Source of the DNA: Microcebus murinus | Lineage: Eukaryota > Chordata > Mammalia > Primates > Cheirogaleidae | NCBI RefSeq assembly: GCF_040939455.1 | Contig: NC_134113.1 | Span: forward strand, 11,952,501 to 12,016,500 | Reading direction: 5' to 3' | Length of the DNA stretch: 64,000 bases | Shown: one piece after another, positions 1-13,272 of the stretch | Layout: each line of letters begins with the position of its first letter | How positions within the stretch are numbered: position 1 is the stretch's first letter | Translations under genes and position numbers: made by a program | Notes under the pieces: generated by a model | Databases searched by the model: none | Told to the model about the DNA's origin: nothing | Seen by the model: only the letters and a program-made list of their open reading frames with translations

Positions 1-201
1 TGAAAATCAGTTCAGTAATTTCAAGGAGTTTTAGGGAAGAATGCATAAGATATATAAATAATTATAATACAAGGTAGAATATATTACATAACATGAATGT
101 GATGTCAGTAAAGTGCTGTTAGAAGATTATATGAGGAAAAATTAATTTGGAAAGTTAGGCAGAGGTGGAAAGGGTGAGAAGGTGATGGCACTATTGTTTT
201 T

Positions 202-220
202 TGTGTGTGTGTGTGTGTGT
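202..220 (+). repeat. (TG)n microsatellite
   Basis: Nine or so TG units followed by ATGTATATAA. Simple repeat only. Confidence 0.9.
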
Positions 221-803
221 ATGTATATAATTTATGCAAGACACTATCTGAATCTAGAATCAAATTATTTGGTATTGAGTGAGGTTTAGGGTAGTTTCAG
301 AGAGAGTCTGGGACTGCTATAAATTAAAGGTAAAAATGCTTCATTAGCAGAAATACATGGACAAGAACACAGAAAAAATAGGGTTTCTGTGTTTTGTAGT
401 TCAGTGTGATTTGTGGTCCATTGTGGAAATGGAGAAACATCTCTTTTTTTTTCCTTTGTGTTACTTGCCTTTGCAATTCTAGCAGAAGAGGGATGGAGAA
501 TGTTCAAAGTACCATTTGTTCACTTAAACAATGTAGAAGATAAGGGCACTTTGGACTGTGAAAAAGGTGATTACAGCTCCAAACTTTTATGGAACCTTAG
601 AAAACCTCAATAAGCAATATTTAGACTCTTTTGGTCATTGCTATTTAAATGGTAATCAGGTTATCTAGAAATTTCAGTGGGAAGGTGCTGTGGAACTAAA
701 GTGTGTGGGTGGCACTGTTTAGAGCTTTCTTAACTTCAGTTACAGTGGTCGTCTGACTGTTGTATGCTAGCATAGCAGCTGTGACCAAAAGTTCATCTGA
801 GTA

Positions 804-1480
804 TGGTAGTCCCCCCCATCCCTGATTTCACCTTTTGAGGTTTCAGTTGCCTGAAATCCACTGTGGTCTGAAAATATTAACATACAATAATTTTTTTTTT
901 TTTTTTTGAGACAGAGTCTTGCTCTGTTGCCCAGGCTAGAATGCTGTGGTGTCAGCCTAGCTCACAGCAACCTCAAACTCCTGGGCTCAAGGGATCCTCC
1001 TGCCTCAGCCTCCTGAGTAGCTGGGACTACAGGCATGCGCCACCGTGCCCGGCTAATTTTTTCTATATATTTTTAGTTGTCCAGTTAATTTCTTTCTATT
1101 TTTAGTAGAGACCGTGTCTCACTCTGGCTCAGGCTGGTCTCAAACTCATGAGCTCAAAGGATCCACCTGCCTCCACCTCCCAGAGTGTTAGAATTACAGG
1201 CATGAGCCACTGCGTCTGGCTGAGATACAATATTTTGAGAGAGTGTGACACAACATATTCACATAAATTTTATTATAGTACATTGTTATAATTGTTTTAT
1301 TTTATTAGTTATTGTTGTTACTCTCCTTATTGTGCCTAATTTATAAAGTAAATTTTATCACAGGGATGCATGTATAGGGAAAAGCCATGTTGATATGTAT
1401 GGGGTTTGATACTATCTGCAGTTTCAGGCATCCACCAGGGGTCTGGGAACGCATTCTCCATGGATAAAGTGGGACTACTA
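804..1480 (+). mobile_element. Tigger-type (pogo/Tc1-mariner) non-autonomous DNA transposon, split by an Alu
   Basis: Ends are TGGTAGTCCC and (reverse complement of the right end) TAGTAGTCCC, flanked by TA on both sides, as in Tigger elements. The body resembles human Tigger3-like MITEs (GTACATTGTTATAATTG and a CAGGCATCCACCAGGGGTC end). The Alu at 889-1220 interrupts it. Confidence 0.7.
889..1220 (-). mobile_element. Alu SINE, strepsirrhine-type
   Basis: Antisense dimeric Alu with a poly-T start and the TTAATTTCTTTCTATTT linker between arms. Flanked by ATACAATA-like target duplications within the Tigger element. Confidence 0.9.
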
Positions 1481-1784
1481 TATGTGCTTTAAAGTTTTTT
1501 TTCCCTTGAAGAACCAAGGGGGTATCTTTGAGAAACAGGAAATGTGTGTGTTTTGTTCAATTTCACTTGGCCTACGTTTTATAAAAAGCCTTTAGTAAGA
1601 AGAATGTGATTTTTTTTTTCCCCTCTTATGTTTACATTGCTAGGACTGTATGAAAAGGAACATGGAGAATTTAGTGCTTACATTTTGGACTATGTATTCT
1701 TTTCCTCTTTTCTTCTTCCTTCACAGTAATAGTGGAAATTATTATCTCTAATTTTTTAAGCCAAAAGCAAAGAATTTTGTATAG

Positions 1785-1960
1785 ATGGTATCAGTTAATT
1801 CCTATAAGGTACCTTGACATGTAGTGATCCTTCTTTTCATTTTACAAATGAAAAACTTGAGGCATTGAGAGGTTAAGTGACTTGTCCAAGGTCACACAAA
1901 TAGTACATGGCAGAGCCTGGATTTGAACCGATGTTTACCTTTCTAAAGTTTATGCTGTTT
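1785..1960 (+). mobile_element. MIR SINE fragment
   Basis: Contains the MIR core signature: GAGAGGTTAAGTGACTTG, CCAAGGTCACACA and GCAGAGCCTGGATTTGAACC. Confidence 0.85.
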
Positions 1961-2449
1961 CTCTCCCTGCAACCCCTGCTTTTGATGATAGATGTTATAT
2001 TAAGTATAATATAAAGAATATAGGCCTTAATACTTATTTACCTTTTTCTTTATATAAGCTCTACCTTCCCCTGGTGGCTAAATTTGGGAAATGTTTGCTA
2101 ATTTTCTTGGAGCCTTAGGTTCCTCTGGGATAAGTGCAGAATTGATGAATTTGACTATTTGATATTCTTTAAATTATTGAAATTTAACTTACAGAAGTTT
2201 TACAGTTTGATGGCTTAGTGTTTCACATGGGGAGCATTTGTGCAGGGTAAGAGAGAAACCAAAAATATTGGCTCTCTAGAGTAGCTCTTAGCTATTTTGG
2301 GCAGGGGAACAGATAAACTACTTAATGACATTTTGTTGACTTTGATACAGAAGGAATACTTACTTTCACATGGTAATATACCTAATGTTTCTTTTTCTAC
2401 TGTTTTTTAAAACTATATTCTATCTCTTGGATAAAGCCCCTTTATTGTA

Positions 2450-2575
2450 GAATCATAGATTCTTAGAGCTAAGTGAACTTTATCTTATGACTCAGAATAC
2501 AGATCCCGAGAGGAAGTGAGTTGTCCAAGGTTATATAGCAAAGTAATGGCAGAAATGGAGCTAGAATTAATTTTT
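2450..2575 (+). mobile_element. MIR-family SINE fragment
   Basis: Diverged, but shows GAGAGGAAGTGAGTTGTCC, CCAAGGTTATATAGC and GGCAGAAATGGAGCTAGAA, in MIR or MIR3 order. Confidence 0.65.
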
Positions 2576-2982
2576 CCATAGTCTTTCTTGTGTTCTTTCT
2601 ATAGTCAGAACATCCTTTAGGAATTTCAGACCTTTAACAAAGGATAGTTAGTCTATAGAGTTTAAGTATCAGGTCCTTATGCTCCTCATTCCTGAAAGAG
2701 AAAATCTTAGAATGAAAAAGTTAAACTTAAGTATCTTGGGCTGCCATTCTTTATTGGAAAATTACTTTTGAATGAAGCTGGATAGTCTAGTTGATTTGAT
2801 AATGACAATAATGAAGTTTCATGTAAGGAAGATTGTAAGTGGAGAGAAGAAATATATATGCCCTTTTGTTTTAAGTATACTTTAAGATTTATTTTTTGGG
2901 GGGAGTATTGACTTTTATAGAAAATGTGGAGTGAGCTCTGGGAATGTTTTCATTATTAAGCAACCATTAAAGTACAGATGGC

Positions 2983-3275
2983 TTTCTTTTTTTCTTGAAG
3001 CGGAGTCTTACTCTGTTGCCCTGGATAGAGTGCAGTGGCATGATCATAGCTCCCTGTAACCTCACACTCCTGGGCTCAAGCCATCCTCCTGCCTCAGCCT
3101 CCCAAGTGTCTGGGACTACAGGTGCACGCCACTGCACCTGACTAATTCTTCTATTATTTGTAGAGATGGGGTCTGGCTCTTGTTCAGGCTGGTCTTGAAC
3201 TCCTAGCCTCAAGCAATCCTCCCACCTCAGCCTCCCAGAGTGCTAGGGTTACATGCGTGAGCCACGTGCCCGGCC
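2983..3275 (-). mobile_element. Alu SINE, old (AluJ-like)
   Basis: Antisense dimer ending GTGCCCGGCC; lacks the strepsirrhine linker. Its 81-codon antisense open frame is Alu-derived. Confidence 0.85.
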
Positions 3276-3401
3276 CTATGTCTTCTTTTTGGCACTCTCA
3301 GTAGCTGGTTTCAGATAGCCATATTTCAGTATGCCATCTTTCTTAAGTTGAATATTCTCCCTTTGAGGCAAGTTTCCCTGTTCAGTAATAACATCCTATT
3401 T

Positions 3402-3727
<326 letters not shown>

Positions 3728-5099
3728 TAACATAGGACTCTAATTTCTTGTCTCATAATGAAGGATTAAATGTTGCAATCACTGGTTTATATTTCATTGC
3801 CATACAAGATTGAAGGATCAGAGTCCATGGCATGCCTTATGGATCCATTTGTTAGAGATCAGTGGGGTAACAGGAATTGTTTTCCTCCCTTTAGACTGGA
3901 TTCTGATCTTGGCCACTATTGCATTCATGAAGAAGGAGGGAGGTGAAGAATTAGGCATTCTAACTGGTAAATACTTGATTTCTTTTGTTTCGGAGAGTGG
4001 TTCGACCATTACAAATCTTTTTGTTTATAAGTTTTTAGAATGATGTTTTGTACATAGTGCTGGGTATACTTGTAGATGGCTCTTGGACTGTGACTTACAG
4101 CGTACATTTACTTCTGATACTCCTCTGAGTTGCTTTGCTTACTGTAATCTAAATGCACCTAATTTATTAAAGCATAAGTACAAGAGCAGTTTCAAGAATT
4201 GTGAACACTTCTAATTTTCCTTTTAACTTTCTCAAGTTTGCTTTTAATAAATCTCAATATTCGAGGGTTATTTTAAAGAAACATAGACGTTTTAGTTGAT
4301 AAACTTTTCCCACATCTGTAAAGGAACCTGGAATTCCAGAGCTAACATATGGCTGAAATTTTTTACAAAAAAAGAAATCATGGTGTCTGGGTCAAGTTGA
4401 TAGATAGATACTTTCAGTTGCTTATCATCTCTTATAAGACTCCACTAAAATAACAATATATTAAATAGAAGTACAAAAAGAAATAAATCATTAATAGCAA
4501 GTAGAAAAGGGCAAACCATGATATTACTAATAAACAAGAGAATTAAACAAATATTTGGAAAAGCTAAAGCAAGTGGGGACCAATTGATAGATGAAATGGA
4601 GGACAAACTGAAGCTTGGCAGAGAAACAAGGAGGCTGCTTGTGATATGGAAGCCAGTCTACCCAGCAGGAACCCTCAAGGGCTCTCTGAGCAAAAGTGAA
4701 GAAGGGGCAGAAAACAGGAATTCAGTGTTTATATGGGGATAGCTCAACTACCTGGCATTGCCAGAGCCTTTTCAACTCTTTCCCAGTGGCATCTAATGTG
4801 CTGCCCTCTTTCTCTAGCATTAAAAAAGGAAAAACAAAACAAAAACGTGATTATTTGTTTCTAAGGAAGTTGATCAAAATGTTTGGGGAAATGTAATTGT
4901 TTTTGTACTAGATATTGGCACCCCTTCCTTTAGTCTGATATTTGGGTGATGGGGGGTAGGGTATTCCATACTTTGCTAGCAGCTTACACTAAAATAAAGC
5001 CTACCAGTGACATGTTCTTTCCTATCCCATACTGAGTTCTCAGTTGGAATTTTAATTCCAGGAAGAGACCTAAAGAAAGCAGATTAGCAGAAGAAACTC

Positions 5100-5470
5100 A
5101 TACCAGCTAACCAAGTCCTTCTACCTGTACCTCTGGTACATGAGGATCATTAGAAGTCTAAAAGGAACTTTCAGCATGAAAGAGACCAGAAGAAACAAAT
5201 AGAAAACCTAACCCTTAAGGGCAACAGATAGTGCAGGGAAAAGAATTGAAAGAAATCTTTAAAGAAATCTTTTAACTAATATACTCAGAAATTCTAGAAG
5301 ATAATGCATTCATAAGAGCAGTCACAGTTGTAATGAAAAGAGAACAATTAGAAATAGCAAAAGAAGGTTAAGAACATGATTGTCAAAAGAAAACATGCAG
5401 TAGAAGGATAGGAAAATAGAGTTGGAGATATCTCCCAAAGTGTAGAGGTTTAAGACAACACATGGAAAAT
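5100..5470 (+). mobile_element. Possible old L1 or HAL1 fragment
   Basis: A-rich sense-strand sequence with GAAAGAGACCAGAAGAAAC-like blocks typical of the 5'/ORF1 region of old L1s. Assignment is tentative. Confidence 0.3.
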
Positions 5471-5474
5471 ACAA

Positions 5475-6030
5475 AAGGCAAGACATAGACTATGTCCTTA
5501 GTTCACATTCTCTAGAAAACTGAGCCTGAGCCAAAATCTTACCTGCTAACACTTTATTGGAGAGTACAATCTCAGGAAAGAGGAGGGAAAAGAGAATGCA
5601 ATGGTGGAAAGCTGGTCAGGCTTTTTAACAGGCAATGTTGATTACTTGGAAGTCTTCGGGGAGATTGTGTAGAACTATTGTTTCTCTGGCCAGTCCATCC
5701 AAAGGGGGTGTGGAGTGGTATCTTATCTGTTGGTTTCCTCCCATCTCCTGCTCCCCCTCTTTTGGTCAAAGTTTGCCATACATTTACCTCACTTGACCTC
5801 TTCCTTCAGTGGCCTCAGAGGGAGGCCAGCTCCTACGCTTTTGGTGAACAGATCAGATCTGCACAGAGGGATGCCTAAGCCGTGGGGATGGTCAGAGGAG
5901 TCAGTAATCCCTAATGGCAGTCTCTGACCTTGGAACCTTTGCCTTGTAAGAAACTATTAATATTAATGAGGGTTGCTCCCCGAAGGACTGATGGAGGGAA
6001 GGGTAGGAGACCGCGGCTTTTTATCATAAG
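5475..6030. repeat. Possible LTR-derived sequence
   Basis: Looks like an old retroviral-type LTR or MaLR in composition (TGGCAGTCTCTGACCTTGG, GCCTTGTAAGAAACTATTA), but I could not match it to a named family. Two overlapping 66-70 codon frames here are not credible genes. Confidence 0.25.
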
Positions 6031-6299
6031 CCCTTCTGTACCTACTTGATTTGCTATCATGTGCATGTATTAATTTGAGAAAAATAAAAATGAAAAGTGA
6101 ATTACCAAAACATCCTAGAAATAACTATCAAAGGTCTTTTAGAATGTATTTTTAAAAAGAGTGAACTCAAAATCTTAAAAGATAAAACCTAATTAGTTTG
6201 TAGCAGGATAATCATATTGGACTTATAGAATTGGTCCTTTCTCCTTTCCTACCTTTTCCTGAAAAAGAACTTGTGCTGTTTGACCTCTCTATTCGCATA

Positions 6300-6510
6300 T
6301 GGTCCCCAGGATTGAAATCTAGTCATTTTCTACTACTCCCTTGTACCCATTGCCAGGTTCTGCTGATGCTACCTTGGGATTGTCTTTAGCACATGTTCCC
6401 TAATCTATATCCCTCTTCCTCTGCTGTATAATAGTTCATGGCCTTATTATAAGTCCTTCAAAGTTTGTAATATCCTTCTAACTGATCTCTCCTCCGTCAT
6501 GACACCCACC
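6300..6510 (+). mobile_element. L2 LINE fragment (5' piece)
   Basis: Resembles the L2 3' region: TTGCCAGGTTCTGCTGATG and CCTTCTAACTGATCTC, in sense orientation. Confidence 0.5.
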
Positions 6511-6842
6511 CACCCACCCATGCTAGGTTTTAGTCTCCTCTTGTGCTACCATATCATTTAGGTTATAATTTTTGTTAAAGTAATAAAAGTTTGTAGTTAT
6601 TTATATATTCAACTAGGTTATAACATCATTTATTTCTTTAAGAAACCCTTACTGAAAGTGTCTAAGGTGGTTGGTCGCTGGGGATACAAAGGGATACAAA
6701 GATGAATTGGACCTGGACAGTCCTGCCCTCAAAGAATTCATGTTCTATAAAGACAACAGATATGTAAACAAATAAATGTAATAGAATGTAAGTACTACAA
6801 TAAAGTCAAATATTAGGTTGGGGGGTGGAGAAAATGATCTTG

Positions 6843-6868
6843 GTTTTTTGTTTTGTTTTGTTTTGTTT
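6843..6868 (+). repeat. (TTTTG)n simple repeat
   Basis: About five TTTTG units. Confidence 0.85.
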
Positions 6869-7084
6869 CCTATTTGGGTGAATCAGAAACCTCTAGGGGG
6901 GAATAGATGCTAGAACCACATGTTAAAGATTGTGTCCAAATTAGCCAGATGGTTAGAAAGGAGAATGACTTTATAAGCAGAAAGAATAGTAGGTACAAAA
7001 AAACTGGAGAGTGAAGCAGCACAAGTTTTCAGTATTCCATACACATTAGAGTACCACCTGTGTCAAACCATCAACATCTCTCAG

Positions 7085-7745
7085 GTAGATTATGATAGCC
7101 TCCTAATAGGTCTACTGGCTTTTGTTTTTGCCTTTGCCAAGTGATCCATTTAAAACCTACGTCTGACCATACCACTTCTCTGCTCAAAACTCTCAGTGGA
7201 GTATAAAAGCCAAAATCCCTGCAGTGGCCATAAGCTTTATACGATTTCTGCTGACTTCATTCTTTCCCCACTGCCACTTTTCTCACTTCATCTCCTGCCA
7301 CTCTGTTCCAGTCTTATCCAGTCCAAACACATAGGCCTCCTAGGCCTTCATGTTCTTAGTTCTTAGAGTGAGCTGAGAGGGTATTTTCACCTCTGGGTGT
7401 TTGCATTTGTCTTCCCTTTGTCTGGAGTAGCATCCATACAAATATATACATGGCTTGTTACCTTAATTTCTAAGAGAATCTGATCAAATGTTACCTTCCC
7501 TGACCACCCTGTAGAAAATAGAAATCCTCTATCCCTCTAGCCCTAATACTCCCATGCCTTCTTTTTACTTTATTTTTCTCCATGGCACATCATCTATTTA
7601 TTTATTATGTGTCTCTCCTTGCTATAATGTAAACTCTGTAAGGGCAGGAACTTTGTCTTTTTAATCACTGTTGTTTCCCCAGTGGGGGCTACAGTGGATT
7701 GTCCAACATATGATAGGTACTCAATAAATATCTGATGGCAAGAAT
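7085..7745 (+). mobile_element. L2 LINE 3' end
   Basis: Sense L2 features in order: the TCAAATGTTACCTTCCCTGA block, TGTAAACTCTGTAAGGGCAG, CTTTGTCTTTT and GATAGGTACTCAATAAATA at the 3' end. Confidence 0.85.
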
Positions 7746-9034
7746 TGAAGCTAAATAGGTGAAGTATGCAAGGAGCATGACTTTCATGCAGAAATGTTTA
7801 GACTGTAGACATTGGGAGTCTAGGATTTTAAGAAGAGGATTAATTAACAGTATCAGATTTAGGTTTTACTTTAGAAAGACCATTCTTGTAGCTTCTTGGA
7901 GAATTAATTAGATTGAGACTAAATTAGAAGAAAGGAGAACTGTTAAAGTTTCTTTGGATAGCCTGTATGAGAGCAGAGACTCATTTTTCTCTTCATTTCC
8001 CACAATATATACTGAGGATTCTCACATGTGGCCTTTCAGTTATTATATATATTTTAATAGAACTGTCATAACTCATTTTATGAGGTAAATATTTATGAAT
8101 GATTATTTATATTGTGGAAAGCTTCCTGCAGGATTGATAAGCTATTGAGAGAAGGGCTCCTATTTTTTTTTAATAGACTTATACCTGATTGATTCAATTT
8201 AGTAAGCATTTTCTAAAGAGCTACTAGTATGTGCTTATTATCACTTCATTTGATGAAGTTTATAATTCAGTCCCCGGTCGACCTAAGGACTTTACCTGTG
8301 AAATTGTTAGAGAAAATATAAGCCACTATGTAACCATGGTTGTAGACAAAATGCAGTTTTGTTTGGGGGAAGGCATAGGGAAGATTTTTATATGTTACTA
8401 TGTGGATATCATCTTAATTTTCCATTTTAAAGCAGTGGACTACAGTAGAATGCCAGACATAAAATCTGTAAAGCATAATTAAATATTTTGTGATTCAGAA
8501 GGCACTATAAAACCTTGCCAATGTTTTATTCTGAACCTGTGTTATGACTACTCTTAAGGATGTTCCAGTTTAACACATGGAAGATGCAAACTTAATTGTC
8601 CATGAAGACAAAGAATAAATTAATTTAAATTATATTAAAAATTGGGGTTGAGAAAAAGAATAGTCATCCATGGATTGTGTAAATCACCAATTACATTGAA
8701 TAGAATAGACATCTAACAATTGTCTGTTAGGGGCCTTCCAAGGTAGCTGAACTAGAGTAGTTGTTGTGGTCTTGCCAGGGGAAGCTGTGGTTCATGGATG
8801 TTTGAGGTTATAAATATTGCTTTAAAGAGAAACAGAAGAAAGCTTTTAAGAGGCTGGAGACATTAAAACTATTACAGAGTTTGTCATTTTTAACCTAATA
8901 GATAATTGGTTTGAATGACTTTGTTCTGAAATATTTATTTTCCTGTTTAAATATTCATTGCTGTGAGATGGCAAAACTCAGCTTTCAGGGCAGAGATCAG
9001 TCTGGTTTTTCTTTCTAAGTAATTCAAAAGAAGG

Positions 9035-9037
<3 letters not shown>

Positions 9038-9070
<33 letters not shown>
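9038..9070 (+). repeat. (TG)n microsatellite
   Basis: Uninterrupted TG units over 33 bases. Confidence 0.95.
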
Positions 9071-9073
<3 letters not shown>

Positions 9074-9594
9074 GGAGGCAAGTTTGTAATTGTCTTGTTG
9101 GCCAAATCTCTAACTTCCCTTATACTTATGTATATTAGCTTCTGTCATTTATTTTTATTCTAAGCATGGATGTAGAGTATACTGTATTGCCTGTTATTAA
9201 TTGTCTGTATAAGAGCTCACAGTTGCACTGGTTATCCTCCTGCTCTCCATCTCCCCTTAATGTAGTGTAGCACACTTAGGCTTTAGGCTCTAGTTCTTTA
9301 GTTATACTCAACTCTAAAGGAAGGATCCATTGTGAGGCCTGCATTTCAGTAGATTTGCATGTGTATGTGTGGGGGGAAACAACTAGTGTTTATTCTCTTA
9401 TCTGTAGGTTCCATATAAGAAGGTAATCCTCTACTTTCAGGAAACTTACATTTATAGCCACTGCTGCTTCCTCTCATAACCTATGCCCGCCCTAGTCTTT
9501 GTCCTTCTTCTAGAGGTATAGATGCTTCAGAGCATTTACTGGAAACATGCTGCTACCATAATTCTATCCCATTCTGCCAGCCAAAGCCTCTAAA

Positions 9595-9730
9595 ACAGTG
9601 TTTCTCAGAGTATGGTACCCATACCACCTATACCAAAAAGTACCAGGGACCAGCCCCAACCCACTGAATCTAATCTATAGGAAAAGGATCTTGACATTTG
9701 CATTTTTAAACATGCTGCTCCAATGGTTTG
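9595..9730 (+). mobile_element. MER5-like hAT-Charlie fragment
   Basis: Starts CAGTGTTTCTCAGAGTATGG and continues with CCAACCCACTGAATCTAA and GACATTTGCATTTTTAA, matching MER5A/B order. Confidence 0.7.
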
Positions 9731-11540
9731 TTACACACAATAAAATATGGGCATCTCTTCTGTCAAGGAACAAGGTAGAAGATGAGTTTGTGGGTGTGGT
9801 AAGCTAGGTATTATGTAAGTAGTTCCTTACTTCATGGGGGTCAGTGATCTTATGGTGAAACTGCGGCTGGAATAGATGTATCCCTAAACTCCTTACTTGG
9901 AATTAGATAGCACTTTCTCTTAAATTTAATACTATAGTGGTGATAGGTTTTTATAACTATAATCATTATTATATAATAATTAAGTCTGTTTTTGTGAGCT
10001 TCTTTGGGATCCCAGCCATCCATTACGTTCCAAACAAAGTGAAAAATAAACTCTTAGAATTCAACCTGAATATAAATGTTGGAGACGACATGGAGACTTC
10101 ATGTGTAGATTTTTCCTCTCAATTTCAAATTTATCTGCAAGTTGTCTAAAATCTTATGGCTCTGGGTGTAATTTATTGTAAAAGAGAAAATACATTACTT
10201 TTATCTAAGTTACCAGAAATATTTTCAGGATTATTAGACACTAACACTTTCTGCTCTGGGTATTCATATTATAAAACTTTGTTGAGATGAGAAAAGGAAA
10301 ACATTCTTATTCTACAGCTCTCCTTCTAGGTGTTAGTATGGGAGTTTGAAGGAAAAAAAATAAGGAAAGTACAAGATAACTTGGCTGTCTTTAGACTTAA
10401 AAAAAAAAAACCAGAATGTTTTAGATAGTAAAGGAAGTAGATTTTAGGGTATCACTGTTAAAAATAAGTAGGTAAGTTAAGAATCTAGAATGAATTTTGC
10501 TTTAAGTCTAGCAAATTAGCATTGGATTGTCTTTGTACATGTATATTTACCCATTTTATTCTTCTGGAATTTCTTAGTTTGTTGTTCTTCTACAGTTCAT
10601 TTTTAAAAATTGATCCTAGATCATTTTAAATTCAGTGTTCTCTTCTTATCTTTCTGAGATAAGAGTTATGTAGCTATTTTTTCCCCTCTTGTCACAGATG
10701 TTTGGGCAGAAGTCCTTTCTTTTAGTACTAGATTTGAGAAGAATAGCAGGTCTTTTCTTAGGTACTTCGGTTTGTTTGTTTGTTTAAAACAAAGACAGGT
10801 AGAACTTGAAATCTAGCCTACATAAGCAAATGGGGGTTGCGGGAAGGGTATAATTATAAAATATTTAAAAGCGAAAATATTTTTTCTATTATAATTCTAG
10901 AGAATTAATTTCCATTTGTATACAGTACTAGAAAAATGATTAGTGACATTGTCAGTGATGATAAACTGGCAAGAATATGCTCTACCTAAAGAATGAAATG
11001 ATTCTTTTTATGGTGGTGTGAATAAAATTAATATCGATCTGTTTGAATTCATGATCCATTCTGACCATATATGTAAATGGGAATTGGAAAACTTTTAGGG
11101 TTACAGCCTGTTGATTAGAAGTACTACAATAGCAGATTGTGTATATAAGTGGGACTCAAGATTACCAAACAAAAAACTAGAGTGAAGTTGGAAAATAAAA
11201 GAGAAGGTACAAACAAAAATACGCCTTTCTCTCTCCAAGATTACACAGACTTTAATTATCCTAGAAAAATGAAGACACTTATATTTGGGGCCATTGTTTC
11301 TGTTCTCATAATATTTTATGCAGAGCTTTATTTTTAGCACCAATAATATCGATTAGTTTACATGCCTTTCTTGCCTTCTAAATTTGTTCTACAAAAGAAA
11401 GAATTTTATTTTTGCCTTCATGCCTCTCCCCCTGTTAAAAACTAGCATGTTGTAGATGCTTAAATGTTACTATATAATTGATTCTAATATTCAGGAAAAT
11501 TCAATAGGAACAGAGAACATGCTAAAGAAACAACAAAACA

Positions 11541-11880
<340 letters not shown>

Positions 11881-11914
11881 AGAAACAACAAAACAGTCAG
11901 TTTCTCTTTCTCTC

Positions 11915-12055
11915 AGTTTTCACAACAGCTCTCTGAAGGGTTGTTCATTTTGCAGAAGAGAAATAGGCTAGTTAAGTAATTCATCCACATCTGAGATTTA
12001 AACTCAGATCTTCCTTTTAGGTTCATGTTCTTTCTTCTGTTTTACTCTATCTCCC
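11915..12055 (+). mobile_element. MIR SINE fragment
   Basis: Shows diverged MIR core: CATTTTGCAGAAGAGAAAT, GTTAAGTAATTCATCC and GATTTAAACTCAGATC. Confidence 0.65.
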
Positions 12056-12208
12056 ATGAAAACTTGGGAGAAAATATGTAACTGGACCTAAAAACTATTT
12101 GAAAGTCACCCGTAGGTAGGTGATGGTTGAAGTGTTGAGACTGCTATGGTTGAGGTAATAGATGATGAAAGGGTTCCTGTGTGGTGGGAATTAATTCCTG
12201 TGGTGGTA

Positions 12209-12552
12209 CAGCCAGCTCTTCATATCGGCTGGTTCCACATCCATGGGTTCCACATCGCAGATTGATAATATTAGGGGGGGCGAAATGAATGGTTGTGAGA
12301 ATAACTTGAACAAATACAGGCTTTTTCCCCCTCATTATTTTCTAAACACTACAGCATAACAGTTATTTACATAACATTTACATTGTATTAGGTATTATGA
12401 GTAATCTAGAGATGATTTAGAGTATATAGGAGGATATACATAGATTATATATAAATACTACACCATTTTATGTCAGAGACTTGAACATCCATGGATTTTC
12501 ATGTCGGGGGCGTATCCTGGACCAGTCCACCACAGATATCAAGGGATGACTA
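12209..12552. mobile_element. MER2-like Tigger element, full length
   Basis: 344 bases between TA dinucleotides, close to the usual 345-base MER2. The middle is well kept: CATTTACATTGTATTAGGTA and AGTAATCTAGAGATGATTTA. Both ends resemble CAGTCGTCCC and CAGTCGGCCC. Non-autonomous; no transposase. Confidence 0.85.
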
Positions 12553-12939
12553 TATTTGAATTTATAATGAAAACATTTAGCATATTTCGTGTTGTATACC
12601 AGAAGGCCACGTATGTATCTGTGATTTAAAGGAGAAAGACATCATTCTTAACTTAGAAATTAATAGTTACATCTGATTTTCACTCACCGCATGTCAGTAC
12701 TCTTCAAGATGAAATCATATGCATAAAGCACAAGCACATAAATGTGGATTCTTTTCTTTCCTAAGGGTGTGCCACCACTTCTGCCTGCTCACCCCATACT
12801 CTTCTCCAATTTGATGTCAGCCCAAGATATCCACATTTGTTTCATTATGTATTATTCCTTGTTATGCTTTCTACTATAGCCAAACAAAGCAATTTGCTGT
12901 AGTGAGCAGTCATGTGACTTTGTATCTTAATCTTTCTTT

Positions 12940-13272
12940 CTTTTTTTTTTGTGAGACAAGAGTCTCGCTTTGTTGCCCAGGCTAGAGTGAGTGCCATGGC
13001 GTCAGCCTAGCTCACAGCAACCTCAAACTCCTGGGCTCAAGAGATCCTCCTGCCTCAGCCTCCAGAGTAGCTGGGACTACAGGCATGTGCCACCATGCTC
13101 AGCTGATTTTTTTCTCTATATATTAGTTGGCCAGTTAATTTCTTTCTATTTTTAGTAGAGACGGGGTCTCGCTCTTGCTCAGGCTGGTTTCAAACTCCTG
13201 ACCTTGAGCAATCCGCCCGCCTCGGGCCTCCGAGAGTGCTAGGATTACAGGCGTGAGCCACCTCGCCCGGCT
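12940..13272 (-). mobile_element. Alu SINE, strepsirrhine-type
   Basis: Antisense dimer with the strepsirrhine linker; flanked by a TTAATCTTTCTTT direct repeat. Confidence 0.93.
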